From assembly GCF_019801965.1 (NCBI RefSeq), contig NZ_JAHVIA010000003.1, forward strand, positions 372,001-436,000: a stretch of 64,000 nucleotides of DNA. The letters run 5' to 3'. Below the pieces are notes generated by a model. It searched no databases and was not told where the DNA came from. It saw only the letters and a program-made list of their open reading frames with translations. This document shows positions 44,412-54,320 of the stretch, piece after piece (position 1 is the first letter of the stretch; the number at the start of each line of letters is the position of its first letter). Position numbers and translations under genes: made by a program. This DNA is from Salipiger bermudensis (GTDB lineage: Bacteria; Pseudomonadota; Alphaproteobacteria; Rhodobacterales; Rhodobacteraceae).

Positions 44412-45269
44412 ATGACGGGATCCGCCGAGACTCGCGGGACGCCAGCCGTTTCGGTTATTTTGCCGGCAAGCAACGAGGCAACGCTGATCGGCGGCTGCCT
44501 TGCGGCGCTGTGCGATTCCGACTGGTCCGAGAGCGCGCCGGTCGAGGTCATCGTGATCGCCAATGGCTGCGCTGACGACACCGCCGCGCGCGCCCGTGCC
44601 TGCGCTCCGGCTTTCGCCGAGCGCGGCTGGACGCTGCAGGTCATCGAGCGCGCCGAGGGCGGCAAGCTGGCGGCGCTCGATGCCGGTGATGCGGCGGCCT
44701 CCGGGGCGATCCTTGTCTATCTCGATGCCGATGTCACCGTGGCGCCGAGGCTCCTGCAGCAGCTGCACCAAGCGCTCTCCCGCCCCGAGCCGCGCTATGC
44801 CAGCGGCAGCGTCAACATCACCGCGAAAGGTGCGGTCTCGCGCGCCTATGCGCGGGTCTGGCGCAGAGTGCCGTTCATGGCGCGCTGCGTCCCGGGCTGC
44901 GGGATCTTCGCGGTCAACGCAGCCGGGCGGGCACGCTGGGGGCGCTTCCCGGAGATCATCTCCGACGACACGTTCGTGCGGCTGAACTTCGCGCCCGACG
45001 AGCGCATCGGCGTCGCGGCGGGCTATGACTGGCCGATCGCCGAGGGCTTTTCGCGGCTGGTGCGGGTGCGGCGGCGGCAGGATGCCGGCGTGGCCGAGAT
45101 CGAGGCCCGCTATCCCGGGCTTCTCGCCAATGACGACAAGCCTGCCTTCCCCGTTTCCGAAAAGCTTGGCCTGGCGCTGCGCGACCCGCTGGGCTTCGCG
45201 GTCTATACCGGGGTAGCGCTGGCGGTGCGGCTGCGACCTGCCGCCGAGGGCTGGAGCCGCGGACGATGA
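44412..45269 (+). CDS. Glycosyltransferase family 2
   Basis: The product has about 285 residues (start MTGSAETRGTPAVSVIL; a GTG at 44391 is the alternative). GT2 motifs: VSVILPASNEATLIGGCLAAL, EVIVIANGCADDT, AEGGKLAALDAG and the metal motif LDADVTV, with ISDDTFVRLNF later. It looks like a cytosolic transferase with at most a weak C-terminal hydrophobic patch. Its stop overlaps the flippase start (ATGA). Confidence 0.87.
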   Translation: MTGSAETRGTPAVSVILPASNEATLIGGCLAALCDSDWSESAPVEVIVIANGCADDTAARARACAPAFAERGWTLQVIERAEGGKLAALDAGDAAASGAILVYLDADVTVAPRLLQQLHQALSRPEPRYASGSVNITAKGAVSRAYARVWRRVPFMARCVPGCGIFAVNAAGRARWGRFPEIISDDTFVRLNFAPDERIGVAAGYDWPIAEGFSRLVRVRRRQDAGVAEIEARYPGLLANDDKPAFPVSEKLGLALRDPLGFAVYTGVALAVRLRPAAEGWSRGR

Positions 45270-46630
45270 GCGCGGCTCTGCTCTCCCGCTTCCGCGGCGC
45301 CTCGCTCGGTGCGCGGGTGATGCGCAGCTCGCTGCTGACCGTCGGCGGCTTCGCCTTCAGCCAGGGCCTGCGCCTTGCGTCGAACCTGATCCTGACACGG
45401 CTGCTCTTCCCCGAGGCCTTCGGCCTGATGGCGCTGGTCTCGGTGTTCATGATGGGGCTGCAACAGTTTTCGGATGTCGGGGTGACCCCGGCGATCCTGC
45501 AGAGCAAGCGCGGCGACGAACGAGACTTCCTCGACACCGCCTGGACCATTCAGGTTCTGCGCGGGATCGGGCTCTTTCTCGTTGGCTGTGGCCTCGCCTG
45601 GCCGATGGCGAAGTTCTACGACGAGCCGCAGTTGCTCGCCATGCTGCCCGCCGCGAGTTTCGCGCTGCTGATCGCGGGTTTCAAGCCCACGCGCATGGAT
45701 AGCGCCAACCGGCATCTCAGTCTCGGACGGGTGACGCTGCTCGATTTCATCACCCAGATCACCGGCGTGGTCGCGGCGGTGCTGCTGGCCTGGATCACCG
45801 GCTCGGTCTGGGCACTGGTGCTGAGTGGTCTGATCGCCGTCACCGTCGAGGTCGTGATCAACTGGATCTTCCTGCCCGGCGCCGGCAACCGCTTCCGCTG
45901 GGAGCGCGCCGCGGCGCATGAGCTGATCAATTTCGGAAAGTGGATCTTCCTGTCGACGGTCTGCGGCTTCTTCTTCAGCCAGAGCGACAAGATCCTGATG
46001 GGCAAGTATCTCAGCCTCGACCTGCTCGGGATCTACAATATCGGCTATTTCCTCGCCGCCTTCCCGATGCTGCTCGGCGGCATGGTGACCCGGCGCATCC
46101 TGATCCCGATCTACCGCGAGACCCCGCCCACCGAGAGCCGCGCCAATTTCCTGCGCCTGCGCAAGATGCGCTTCGTGGTGACGGCGGCTCTGATCGTCAT
46201 GGTCGGCATCTTCGCGGCGCTCGGCCACTGGATGGTCGATCTGCTCTACGATGCGCGCTACCTCGCCGCCGGTGCGGTGACGGTGATCGTGGCCTGCGTG
46301 CAGATGCCCCAGATCATCGTGCAGACCTATGACCAGGCGGCGCTGGCCGCCGGCGACAGCCGCACCTTCTTCGTGCTGGCGCTGGCGCGGGCGATTCTGA
46401 TGGTGGCGTGCCTGCTCGCCGGGCTTGAGATGGCGGGGCTCCTGGGCGCGCTGCTCGGGATCGGTGCCGCCTATGTGCTGGCCTACCCGGTGGTGGTCTG
46501 GCTGGCGCGGCGCATGGGGGCGTGGGATCCGCTGCACGACGCGCTGTTTGCGCTGGTTGCGCTGCTTCTGGCGGCGCTGGCAGTGGCGATCAACTGGAGC
46601 GAAATCGTGGCGCTGGCGCAGCTTGGTTGA
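45266..46630 (+). CDS. Second Wzx-type polysaccharide/lipid flippase
   Basis: A 454-residue polytopic membrane protein with about 12-14 hydrophobic segments. The opening (GARVMRSSLLTVGGFAFSQG, then LRLASNLILTRLLFPEAFGL) and FSDVGVTPAILQSKRGDERD are typical of the MATE/PST oligosaccharide flippase (WzxC/TuaB) group. The gene is translationally coupled to the GT2 upstream and is followed, after 187 bases, by the PKS. It differs in sequence from the flippase at 20300, so the island has its own exporter. Confidence 0.9.
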   Translation: MSAALLSRFRGASLGARVMRSSLLTVGGFAFSQGLRLASNLILTRLLFPEAFGLMALVSVFMMGLQQFSDVGVTPAILQSKRGDERDFLDTAWTIQVLRGIGLFLVGCGLAWPMAKFYDEPQLLAMLPAASFALLIAGFKPTRMDSANRHLSLGRVTLLDFITQITGVVAAVLLAWITGSVWALVLSGLIAVTVEVVINWIFLPGAGNRFRWERAAAHELINFGKWIFLSTVCGFFFSQSDKILMGKYLSLDLLGIYNIGYFLAAFPMLLGGMVTRRILIPIYRETPPTESRANFLRLRKMRFVVTAALIVMVGIFAALGHWMVDLLYDARYLAAGAVTVIVACVQMPQIIVQTYDQAALAAGDSRTFFVLALARAILMVACLLAGLEMAGLLGALLGIGAAYVLAYPVVVWLARRMGAWDPLHDALFALVALLLAALAVAINWSEIVALAQLG

Positions 46631-46817
46631 TAGGCTGGGCCAACGCGGGGCGCGCGACCGATTTGAGGAGCCGGCTCATTGTCTTGCTAGCTTTGACAAT
46701 GGCGGCGAATACCGGGGGGAAAGGGGCGTATCGTTGCCTGAACGGCGGGACCGCCCAAATTTCTCCTAACTTTTCCTTTACGCAGACGCCGCGTCGCGCG
46801 TTACGAGGGTCGGGTTC

Positions 46818-49800
46818 ATGAGCACATCAGTGCCGCTGCATGGCAGCGAAAACGATATTGCCATCGTCGGCATGGCGGCGCACCTGCCCGGGGCCGACAG
46901 CATCCAAGCCTACTGGGACAACCTGCGCTCGGGCCGCTCCTCGATCCGCCGCCTGAGCGAGGATGATCTGCGCGCCGCCGGCGAAGCTCCGGGCCTGATG
47001 CGGCACAAGGATTACGTTCCTTTCGCCGCGCCGCTCGATGATTTCGAGATGTTCGACGCCGAGTTCTTCGGGTTCTCCCCGAAGGAGGCGGCGATCATGG
47101 ACCCGCAGCACCGCCAGTTTCTCGAGACCACCTGGGAGGCATTTGAGAACGCCGGCCACGTGCCCGAGCGCTTCGCCGGGCAGATCGGCGTCTTCGCCGG
47201 CTGCGGCATGGGCTCGTATTTCTATTTCAACGTCTGCTCCAACCCGGACCTGGTCGAAAACACCGGCATGTTCCTGCTGCGCCATACCGGCAACGACAAG
47301 GATTTCATGACCACGCGGGCCAGCCACGTGTTCGATCTGCACGGGCCCTCGATCAACCTGCAGACCGCCTGTTCGACCTCGCTGGTGGCGACGCATTACG
47401 CTGCCCAGGCGCTGCTCAACGGCGAATGCGACATGGCGGTGGCCGGCGGCGTGACCATCGAGCTGCCGCAGAACCGCGGCTATCTCTACAAGGAAAACGA
47501 GATCCTCTCGCCCGACGGCGAATGCCACGCCTTCGATCACCGCGCGCAGGGCACGGTGTTCGGTTCCGGCGCGGGCGTCGTGGTGCTGCGCCGGCTCGCT
47601 GACGCCATCGCCGATGGCGACCACATCTGGGCCGTTATCAAGGGCACCGCGGTCAACAACGATGGCGCCCAAAAGGCCGGCTACCTGGCGCCCTCCGTCG
47701 ATGGGCAGGCGCAGGCGGTGGCCGAGGCGCAGGCGATGGCGGGGATCGCCTCCGACAGCGTGGATTACGTCGAGTGCCACGGCACTGGCACCTATCTCGG
47801 CGATCCCATCGAGATCGCCGCGCTGACGCAAGGTTTCCGCGAGAGCGCGGAGGCGGTCGGGCATTGCCGCATCGGCTCGGTGAAGACCAATATCGGCCAT
47901 CTCGACACCGCCGCCGGCGTCGCCAGCTTGATCAAGACCGCGATGGCGCTCGAGGCGGCCGAGATGCCGCCATCGCTGGGCTTCGAGGCGCCGAACCCGG
48001 CGATCGATTTCGCAAGCTCGCCCTTCGTGGTGAACGACACGCTGACGCCGTGGCCTGCGCGCGATCATCCCCGTCGCGCCGGGGTCAACTCGCTGGGCGT
48101 CGGCGGCACCAACGCCCACGCGGTGCTCGAGGAGGCGCCTCGGCGCGCGCCCTCGGAAGAGAGCGACTGGCCGTTCCAGATCCTGACGCTGTCGGCCCGC
48201 AGCAAGCCGGCGCTCGACACGGGCGCCAAGCGTCTCGCGGCGCATCTGCGCGCCCATCCCGAGCAGTCGCTGGCCGACATCGCCTGGACGCTGCAGCAGG
48301 GCCGCCGCGCCTTCGAGAAGCGCCGGATCGTGGTGGCCGAGAGCCACGAGGAGGCCGCGCGCCTGCTCGAGGAAGACGCGCCGCGCCGGGTGCATTCGCA
48401 CAGCGCGCTCGACCGGCCCGAGACCGTCTTCATGTTCCCCGGCGGCGGGGCGCAATATGCCGGCATGGCCCGCGATCTCTACGAGACAGAGCCGGTCTTT
48501 GCCGAGTGGATGGACCGCGGCCTCGACGCGCTGGCCGAGATCTCCGACGCCGACATCCGGGCGCTCTGGCTGCCCGCCGAGGAAGACCGGCACCGGGCCG
48601 ACGAGGCGCTGACCAGGCCGTCGCTGCAGCTGCCGCTGATCATGATCACCGAATACGCGCTGGCCCGGCTCTGGATGAGCTGGGGTGTCCAGCCGGTGGC
48701 GCTGGCCGGGCACTCGATGGGCGAGAACACCGCCGCCTGCCTCGCCGGCGTGATGGGCTTCGAGGACTGCATAGGCCTCGTGCACCTGCGCGGGCGCCTC
48801 TTCGATACTGTGCCGGCGGGCGGCATGCTCTCGGTCAACCTCTCCGCCGACGCGCTGCTTCCGCTGCTCGCCGACGAGCTCGACCTCGGCGCGGTCAACG
48901 CCCCCGAGCTTTCCGTCGCCTCCGGGCCGCAAGCTGCGCTCGACGCGCTCGAGGCGCGGCTGCGCGGCGATGGCATCGACTGCCAACGGATCCCCATCGA
49001 CATCGCCGCCCATAGCCGCATGCTCGAGCCGATCCTCGACGATTTCCGCGCCTATCTGCGCTCCATCGACCTCTTCGCGCCGCAGATCCCGCTGACCTCG
49101 AACCGCACCGGCCAGCTTATGACCGACGAGCAGGCGACCTCGCCCGATTACTGGGTCGAGCACCTGCGTGGCACCGTGCGTTTCGCCGATTGCATCGCCA
49201 CACTGGCCCGCCCCGAGCGCATCTATCTCGAGGTCGGCCCCGGCAAGGCGCTGTCAGCGCTGGCCCGCCAGCATTCGGAAGTGGCGGGGCAGGCGGTGCT
49301 CTCCTCGCTGCGCCATCGCGACGATGCGATTGCCGACGACAAGCACATGTTCGAGGTGCTCGGCCGGCTCTGGGCGCTGGGCGCCGAGATCGACTGGGAG
49401 CAGGTCTGGGGCGAGGCGCGGCGCAACCGCGTGGTGCTGCCTTCCTACGCCTTTCAGCGCGCACCCTATTTCATCGCGCCGGGCAAGCCGTCCTCCGAGA
49501 CCGCGCCGCAATTCCTGATGCGCAGCGACGATGTTGCAAGCTGGGGCTGGAAGCCGGTCTGGCGGCCGCGTGCCGCCGCCGTCGAGGTCGATGTCGAAGC
49601 CGGTCTTGCGGATGCCGAGCCGCAGAGCTGGCTGGTCTTCATGGACGAGGCCGGGCTTGCCGCCCGCGCGGTGGAGAAGCTGCGCGCCGCCGGTCACACG
49701 GTGATCGAGATCCGCCCCGGCGATGCCTTTACCCGCGTTTCCGACACCGCCTACATCCTGCCGCCCGAGCGCGGCCGCGAGGGCTACGACCTGCTGCTGC

Positions 49801-52800
49801 AGGATCTCGCCCTGCGTGGCCATGTGCCGACCCGGATCGCGCATTTCTGGATGGTCACCGAAGGCGAGACCCACCGCCCCGGCTCGAGCTTCTTCCACCG
49901 GTTGCAGGAGCAGGGCTTCTACGCGCTGCTCTTCCTCGCGCAGGCCATTGCCGAGGAAAACCTGCCGCGCCCGTTGCACCTGACCGTGGTCACAAACGGT
50001 GCCGCCCGGGTGCGCGACGAGGCGCTGCCCCATCCCGCCAAGACCACCATCGCCGGCCCCGCCCGGGTGATCCCGCGCGAGCTGCCGGGCGTCACCGTCT
50101 CCACCCTTGACCTCGCGCTGCCGCCGCGCGCCGAGGCCGGGCTCTTTGCGCGGGCCAGGGCCGAGGCGCGGCGCGAGCAAGCGCTCGAGGCGCTGGTGCT
50201 GCAGCTGCTCGAAGAGCTGCTCTCCGAGCCCGCCAACGCCATCGCCGCCCTGCGCGGCGCCAAGCGTTATGAATGCGCCATGAAACCGGTCGACCTGCCC
50301 GAGGCCGCCCCGGTGGCGCGCGAGGGCGGCACCTATGTGCTGACCGGCGGCTTCGGCGGCATCGGCCTGACGCTGGCGCAGGACTTCGCCGCGCGCGGCG
50401 CCAATCTCGTGCTCATTGCCCGCCGGGCGCTGCCCGAGCGCAGCGCATGGCCCGACTACCTCGCCCGCCATGCCCCGCAGGACGGCATCGCGCGGCGCAT
50501 CCGCGCCGTACAGGCTCTGGAAGAGGCCGGGGCACAGGTGATGATCGCCGCCGCCGATGTCTGCAATCCGGGCCAGATGCGCGCCGTCCGCGAGGAGGCC
50601 GAGGCCCGCTTCGGCCCGATCACCGGCGTGATCCACGGCGCCGGCGTCATCGACGACGCGCCGCTGCTCACCAAGTCGCCCGCCAGCGTCGAGGACGTCT
50701 TCACGCCGAAGATCCACGGCACGCAGGTGCTGGGCGAGGTCTTCCCCGATGGCTGCGCCGAGTGGATGGTGCTGTTCTCGTCTTCCTCGACCGTCACTGC
50801 CCCGGCGGGGCAGGTCGATTACGTTGCCGCCAACGAGTACCTCAACGCCTTTGCGCAGTCGCGGTCTGGCGGCAGGACCCGGGTTCTGGCGATCAACTGG
50901 GGGATCTGGAACGAGGTCGGCATGGCCGCCGAGGCCGTGGCCGCGCGAAGCGGCGAGGTGCCGCCGGCGCCGGTCGAGCCCGCCGGCGTGCCGATGCTCG
51001 ACGACAAGAGCTTCGACACGCAGGGCAACCGGCTCTTCACCGCGCGCTACTCCACCGATGACTGGTTTATCGACGAGCACCGCACCCGCGCCGGCGATGC
51101 GCTGCTGCCGGGCACCGGCTACCTGACATTGGCCGCCGAGGCGCTGCGCGCCCAGCACGAAACCGGCGGATTCGAGATCCGCGATCTTACCCTCCTGCGT
51201 CCGCTGCGCGTGGCCGAGGGGGGCGCTCGCGACGTGCGGCTGCGGCTCTCGCGCCGCGACGAGGGCTACGGGTTCGAGCTGCTGGCCGACGCCACGCTCG
51301 CGGGCAAGCGCGGCCATGCGCTGACCGCGCAGGGAACGCTGGCGCTCCTGCCGATGCGCCGCCCCGAGCCGCTCGACCTTGATGCGATCCGCGCCCGCTG
51401 TGGGAAGCCCGTGGTGGTGGCGGACGGTGGCAAGCTTGCCACCGCGCAGGAGGTGCAGCTCGCCTTCGGCCCGCGCTGGCGGGTGCTCGACAGCCGCGCG
51501 CTGGGTCATGGCGAGGGCATCGCCGAGCTGTCGCTGGCCGAGGCCGCCAAGGACGATGGCTGCCTGCTGCACCCGGCGCTGATGGACATCGCCACCGGCT
51601 GGGCGATGGAGCTGATCGAGGGCTACCAGCCGACCCATCTCTGGGTGCCGGTGAGCTATGCCCGTGTCCGTGTGCATGCGCCGTTGACCGATCAGATCGT
51701 CAGCTGGGTCCGCAACGCCGCCGAGAACCGCGCCGATGCCGAGACCGCGAGCTTCGACATCACGCTTTGCGCCCCCGATGGCGCGGTGTTGGTGGAGATC
51801 TCGGGCTTCACCATCCACAAACTGGCCCAGCCCGATGTCCTGCACGCCGCGCCGCGCCTGACCGCCGCCGAGCTCGAGATCGACGGCGCCTCGGGCACGG
51901 CGCAGCCGCTCTCGCCCGCCGAGGAGCGGCTGGCGCACAACCTCAGCCAGGGCATCCTTCCCGAGGAGGGCGCGCGCGCCTTTGCCCGCGCGCTGGCGCT
52001 GGGGCTTCCGCAGGTTGTCATCTCGTCGATGGATCTCGACCAGCTCACAAGCCAGACCGCCGCCGTCACCGCAGAGGCGGGCGAGGTGCAGAAATTCGAC
52101 CGGCCCCAGCTCGACGGCGATTACGTCGCTCCCGAAAATGATATCGAGCGCACGCTGGCGGGCTTCTGGGAAGAGCTGCTGGGGGTGCAGGATGTCGGCG
52201 TCGAGGACAGTTTCTTCGATCTCGGCGGGCACAGCCTCATCGCGGTGCGGCTGTTCTCGATGGTCAAGAAGGCCTACCGCGTCGATTTCCCGATCTCGGT
52301 GCTATTCGAGGCGCCGACGATCCGCAAATGCGCGCGCATGATCGCCGATCAGGTGGGGATCACGGCCAGCGCGGACGGCGCCGAGGCCGCGCCGCGCGCG
52401 CCCGAGCGCCGCTTCACCCATCTCGTGCCGATGCACGATGGCGAAGGCGGGCCGCGCAGGCCGTTTTTCCTCGTAGCGGGCATGTTCGGCAACGTGCTGA
52501 ACCTGCGCCACCTCGCCAATCTGCTGGGGTCCGACCGGCCGTTCTACGGCCTGCAGGCGCGCGGGCTCTACGGCGGCGAGGAGCCGCATGCCAGCATCGG
52601 GGCGGCGGCGCGCGACTACATCGCCGAGATGCGGCAGGTGCAGCCCGAGGGGCCCTACATGGTCGGCGGTTTCTCGGGGGGCGGCATCACCGCCTTCGAG
52701 ATCGCCCGCCAGCTCGAGGCGATGGGCGAGGAGGTGGCGCTCTGCGTGCTGCTCGACACGCCGCTGCCCACCCGCCGGCCGCTCGAGCCGAAGGACCGGC

Positions 52801-53288
52801 TGCTGATCCAGATGCAGGAACTGAAGGCCAAGGGGCCGTTCTACCCGCTGATCTGGGCCCGCAACCGCATCCGCTGGGAGATTGCCAAGCGGCAGGTGAA
52901 AGAGGACACCGCCGAGCAGCACAGCTTCCACAATGCCGAGATCGAGGCCGCCTTCCTGACCGCCGTGGCGGAATATGACGTCACCCCGTGGCAGGGGCGT
53001 CTGGTGCTCTACCGCCCGCCGCTGGTCGGCAAGTGGGCCGTCTCGCAGGGGCGCATGGTCAACTCCGAGCGCGCCTACGTGATGCATGACAACGACTGGA
53101 GCCAGTATGTCCCGCATGTGGAGGTGCACGAGGTGCCCGGCGATCACGACAGCATGGTGCTCGAGCCCAACGTGCGGGTGCTGGCGGCGTTGATGCGCGA
53201 GGCGATCACCGGCGCCGAGGCGGATCTGCGCGGCGGCTCGGAGGTGGTCGACTTCCCCGGCCAGTCCGGCCACCGGGCGGCGGAGTAG
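46818..53288 (+). CDS. Type I polyketide synthase, KS-AT-KR-DH-ACP-TE
   Basis: A 2156-residue single-module PKS. KS: Cys185 in TACSTSLV, His321 in ECHGTGT, His361 in TNIGHLD. AT: Ser633 in GHSMGEN. A structural half-KR precedes the catalytic KR with TGGFGGIG at 1176-1183 and Tyr/Asn in DYVAANEYLNA. After the KR comes a DH-like domain (His1421 in DEHRTRAGDALLPG; Asp1590 in HPALMDIATGW). ACP: Ser1806 in DLGGHSLIA. TE: Ser1953 in GGFSGGGIT, with PGDHDSM at the end. The usual order is DH before KR; here DH follows KR. GAGGG lies eight bases upstream of the ATG. It should release one or a few reduced acyl units; the AT specificity motif (IAAHS) is ambiguous. Confidence 0.93.
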   Translation: MSTSVPLHGSENDIAIVGMAAHLPGADSIQAYWDNLRSGRSSIRRLSEDDLRAAGEAPGLMRHKDYVPFAAPLDDFEMFDAEFFGFSPKEAAIMDPQHRQFLETTWEAFENAGHVPERFAGQIGVFAGCGMGSYFYFNVCSNPDLVENTGMFLLRHTGNDKDFMTTRASHVFDLHGPSINLQTACSTSLVATHYAAQALLNGECDMAVAGGVTIELPQNRGYLYKENEILSPDGECHAFDHRAQGTVFGSGAGVVVLRRLADAIADGDHIWAVIKGTAVNNDGAQKAGYLAPSVDGQAQAVAEAQAMAGIASDSVDYVECHGTGTYLGDPIEIAALTQGFRESAEAVGHCRIGSVKTNIGHLDTAAGVASLIKTAMALEAAEMPPSLGFEAPNPAIDFASSPFVVNDTLTPWPARDHPRRAGVNSLGVGGTNAHAVLEEAPRRAPSEESDWPFQILTLSARSKPALDTGAKRLAAHLRAHPEQSLADIAWTLQQGRRAFEKRRIVVAESHEEAARLLEEDAPRRVHSHSALDRPETVFMFPGGGAQYAGMARDLYETEPVFAEWMDRGLDALAEISDADIRALWLPAEEDRHRADEALTRPSLQLPLIMITEYALARLWMSWGVQPVALAGHSMGENTAACLAGVMGFEDCIGLVHLRGRLFDTVPAGGMLSVNLSADALLPLLADELDLGAVNAPELSVASGPQAALDALEARLRGDGIDCQRIPIDIAAHSRMLEPILDDFRAYLRSIDLFAPQIPLTSNRTGQLMTDEQATSPDYWVEHLRGTVRFADCIATLARPERIYLEVGPGKALSALARQHSEVAGQAVLSSLRHRDDAIADDKHMFEVLGRLWALGAEIDWEQVWGEARRNRVVLPSYAFQRAPYFIAPGKPSSETAPQFLMRSDDVASWGWKPVWRPRAAAVEVDVEAGLADAEPQSWLVFMDEAGLAARAVEKLRAAGHTVIEIRPGDAFTRVSDTAYILPPERGREGYDLLLQDLALRGHVPTRIAHFWMVTEGETHRPGSSFFHRLQEQGFYALLFLAQAIAEENLPRPLHLTVVTNGAARVRDEALPHPAKTTIAGPARVIPRELPGVTVSTLDLALPPRAEAGLFARARAEARREQALEALVLQLLEELLSEPANAIAALRGAKRYECAMKPVDLPEAAPVAREGGTYVLTGGFGGIGLTLAQDFAARGANLVLIARRALPERSAWPDYLARHAPQDGIARRIRAVQALEEAGAQVMIAAADVCNPGQMRAVREEAEARFGPITGVIHGAGVIDDAPLLTKSPASVEDVFTPKIHGTQVLGEVFPDGCAEWMVLFSSSSTVTAPAGQVDYVAANEYLNAFAQSRSGGRTRVLAINWGIWNEVGMAAEAVAARSGEVPPAPVEPAGVPMLDDKSFDTQGNRLFTARYSTDDWFIDEHRTRAGDALLPGTGYLTLAAEALRAQHETGGFEIRDLTLLRPLRVAEGGARDVRLRLSRRDEGYGFELLADATLAGKRGHALTAQGTLALLPMRRPEPLDLDAIRARCGKPVVVADGGKLATAQEVQLAFGPRWRVLDSRALGHGEGIAELSLAEAAKDDGCLLHPALMDIATGWAMELIEGYQPTHLWVPVSYARVRVHAPLTDQIVSWVRNAAENRADAETASFDITLCAPDGAVLVEISGFTIHKLAQPDVLHAAPRLTAAELEIDGASGTAQPLSPAEERLAHNLSQGILPEEGARAFARALALGLPQVVISSMDLDQLTSQTAAVTAEAGEVQKFDRPQLDGDYVAPENDIERTLAGFWEELLGVQDVGVEDSFFDLGGHSLIAVRLFSMVKKAYRVDFPISVLFEAPTIRKCARMIADQVGITASADGAEAAPRAPERRFTHLVPMHDGEGGPRRPFFLVAGMFGNVLNLRHLANLLGSDRPFYGLQARGLYGGEEPHASIGAAARDYIAEMRQVQPEGPYMVGGFSGGGITAFEIARQLEAMGEEVALCVLLDTPLPTRRPLEPKDRLLIQMQELKAKGPFYPLIWARNRIRWEIAKRQVKEDTAEQHSFHNAEIEAAFLTAVAEYDVTPWQGRLVLYRPPLVGKWAVSQGRMVNSERAYVMHDNDWSQYVPHVEVHEVPGDHDSMVLEPNVRVLAALMREAITGAEADLRGGSEVVDFPGQSGHRAAE

Positions 53289-53292
53289 GCGC

Positions 53293-54315
53293 ATGGGTCC
53301 GAAGCTGCTGATCGTGTCGCTGAACTACCGCACGCCCGAGATGACCCTGCGCTCCGTGCAGGCGGCCCTGCGCGAGATGGCGGGGCTCGATGCCGAACTG
53401 GTGATCGTTGACAACGATAGCGGCGACGGCTCCTTCGAGACGATGCAGGCTGCGCTCGTTTCCGAGGGCTGGGCAGAGGGCGCGCCGATCCGGCTGATCC
53501 AGTCGGGGCACAATGGCGGCTTCGGTGCCGGCAACAATGTGGGCATCCGCGCGGGTTGGTCGGATGGCAGCGCGCCGGATTACGTCTACGCGCTGAATTC
53601 CGATGCCTTCCCGGACCCGGGCAGCCTGAGAGCGCTGCTCGACCATCTCGAGGCCCACCCCGAGGCGGGCTTTGCCGGCAGCTATATCCACGGCGAGGCG
53701 GGGGATCCGCACGTCTCCGCCTTCCGCTTCCCCTCCATCGCCTCCGAACTCGAGGGCGCGGCGCGCTCGGGGCCGATCTCGCGCCTGCTGCATCGGAGAC
53801 GCGTGCCGCTCGAGATGCCGTCGCAGACACAAAGGGTCGATTGGGTGGCCGGGGCCTCGCTGATGATGCGGCAGAGCGTGCTCGACGAGATCGGCCTCTT
53901 CGACGAGACCTTCTTCCTCTATTTCGAGGAAACCGACCTCTGCCAACGCGCCGCGAGGGCCGGCTACGAGACACACTATGTCCGCGACAGCGAGGTCACC
54001 CATATCGGGTCGGTCTCGACGGGGATGAAGACATGGGCGCGGGTGCCGGGCTTCTGGCTCGACAGCCGCTGGCACTATTTCACCAAGACCCACGGGCGCG
54101 CGTATGCGGCCGTGGCGACGCTCGCGCATCTGGCGGGCGGGTTGCTCTGGCGGCTGCGGCGGGTGCTGCAGCGCAAGCCGCAGGCCGATCCCGACCATTT
54201 CCTGAGCGATCTCGTGGTACATGACCTCAAGGCGATGACGCGGCCACTGCCGGTCACGCGTGAAACCAAACCCGGCCGCGTGCCGGGGGCGGCTCTTGGG
54301 GCGCAGTCGGAGTAG
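53293..54315 (+). CDS. Glycosyltransferase family 2 (WbbL/rhamnosyltransferase-like)
   Basis: The 340-residue product starts MGPKLLIVSLNYRTPEMTLR and has VIVDNDSGDGS, GHNGGFGAGNNVGI, the YALNSDAFPDPGSL metal-binding region, VAGASLMMRQSVLDEIGLFD and FFLYFEETDLCQRA, all characteristic of rhamnosyltransferase-like GT2 enzymes. It is four bases after the PKS stop and five bases before the NRPS start, so all three genes are probably one operon. Placing a sugar transferase between a PKS and an NRPS suggests that the product is glycosylated. Confidence 0.92.
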   Translation: MGPKLLIVSLNYRTPEMTLRSVQAALREMAGLDAELVIVDNDSGDGSFETMQAALVSEGWAEGAPIRLIQSGHNGGFGAGNNVGIRAGWSDGSAPDYVYALNSDAFPDPGSLRALLDHLEAHPEAGFAGSYIHGEAGDPHVSAFRFPSIASELEGAARSGPISRLLHRRRVPLEMPSQTQRVDWVAGASLMMRQSVLDEIGLFDETFFLYFEETDLCQRAARAGYETHYVRDSEVTHIGSVSTGMKTWARVPGFWLDSRWHYFTKTHGRAYAAVATLAHLAGGLLWRLRRVLQRKPQADPDHFLSDLVVHDLKAMTRPLPVTRETKPGRVPGAALGAQSE

Positions 54316-54320
54316 GTTCT

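Noticed and set aside
46693-46698. TTGACA as -35 of the PKS promoter
   Set aside because: No acceptable -10 at 15-19 bases downstream (GGGGAA at the expected place).
49254-52232. Minus-strand frame of 992 codons inside the PKS region
   Set aside because: Shadow of the PKS; no domain can be read on the minus strand.
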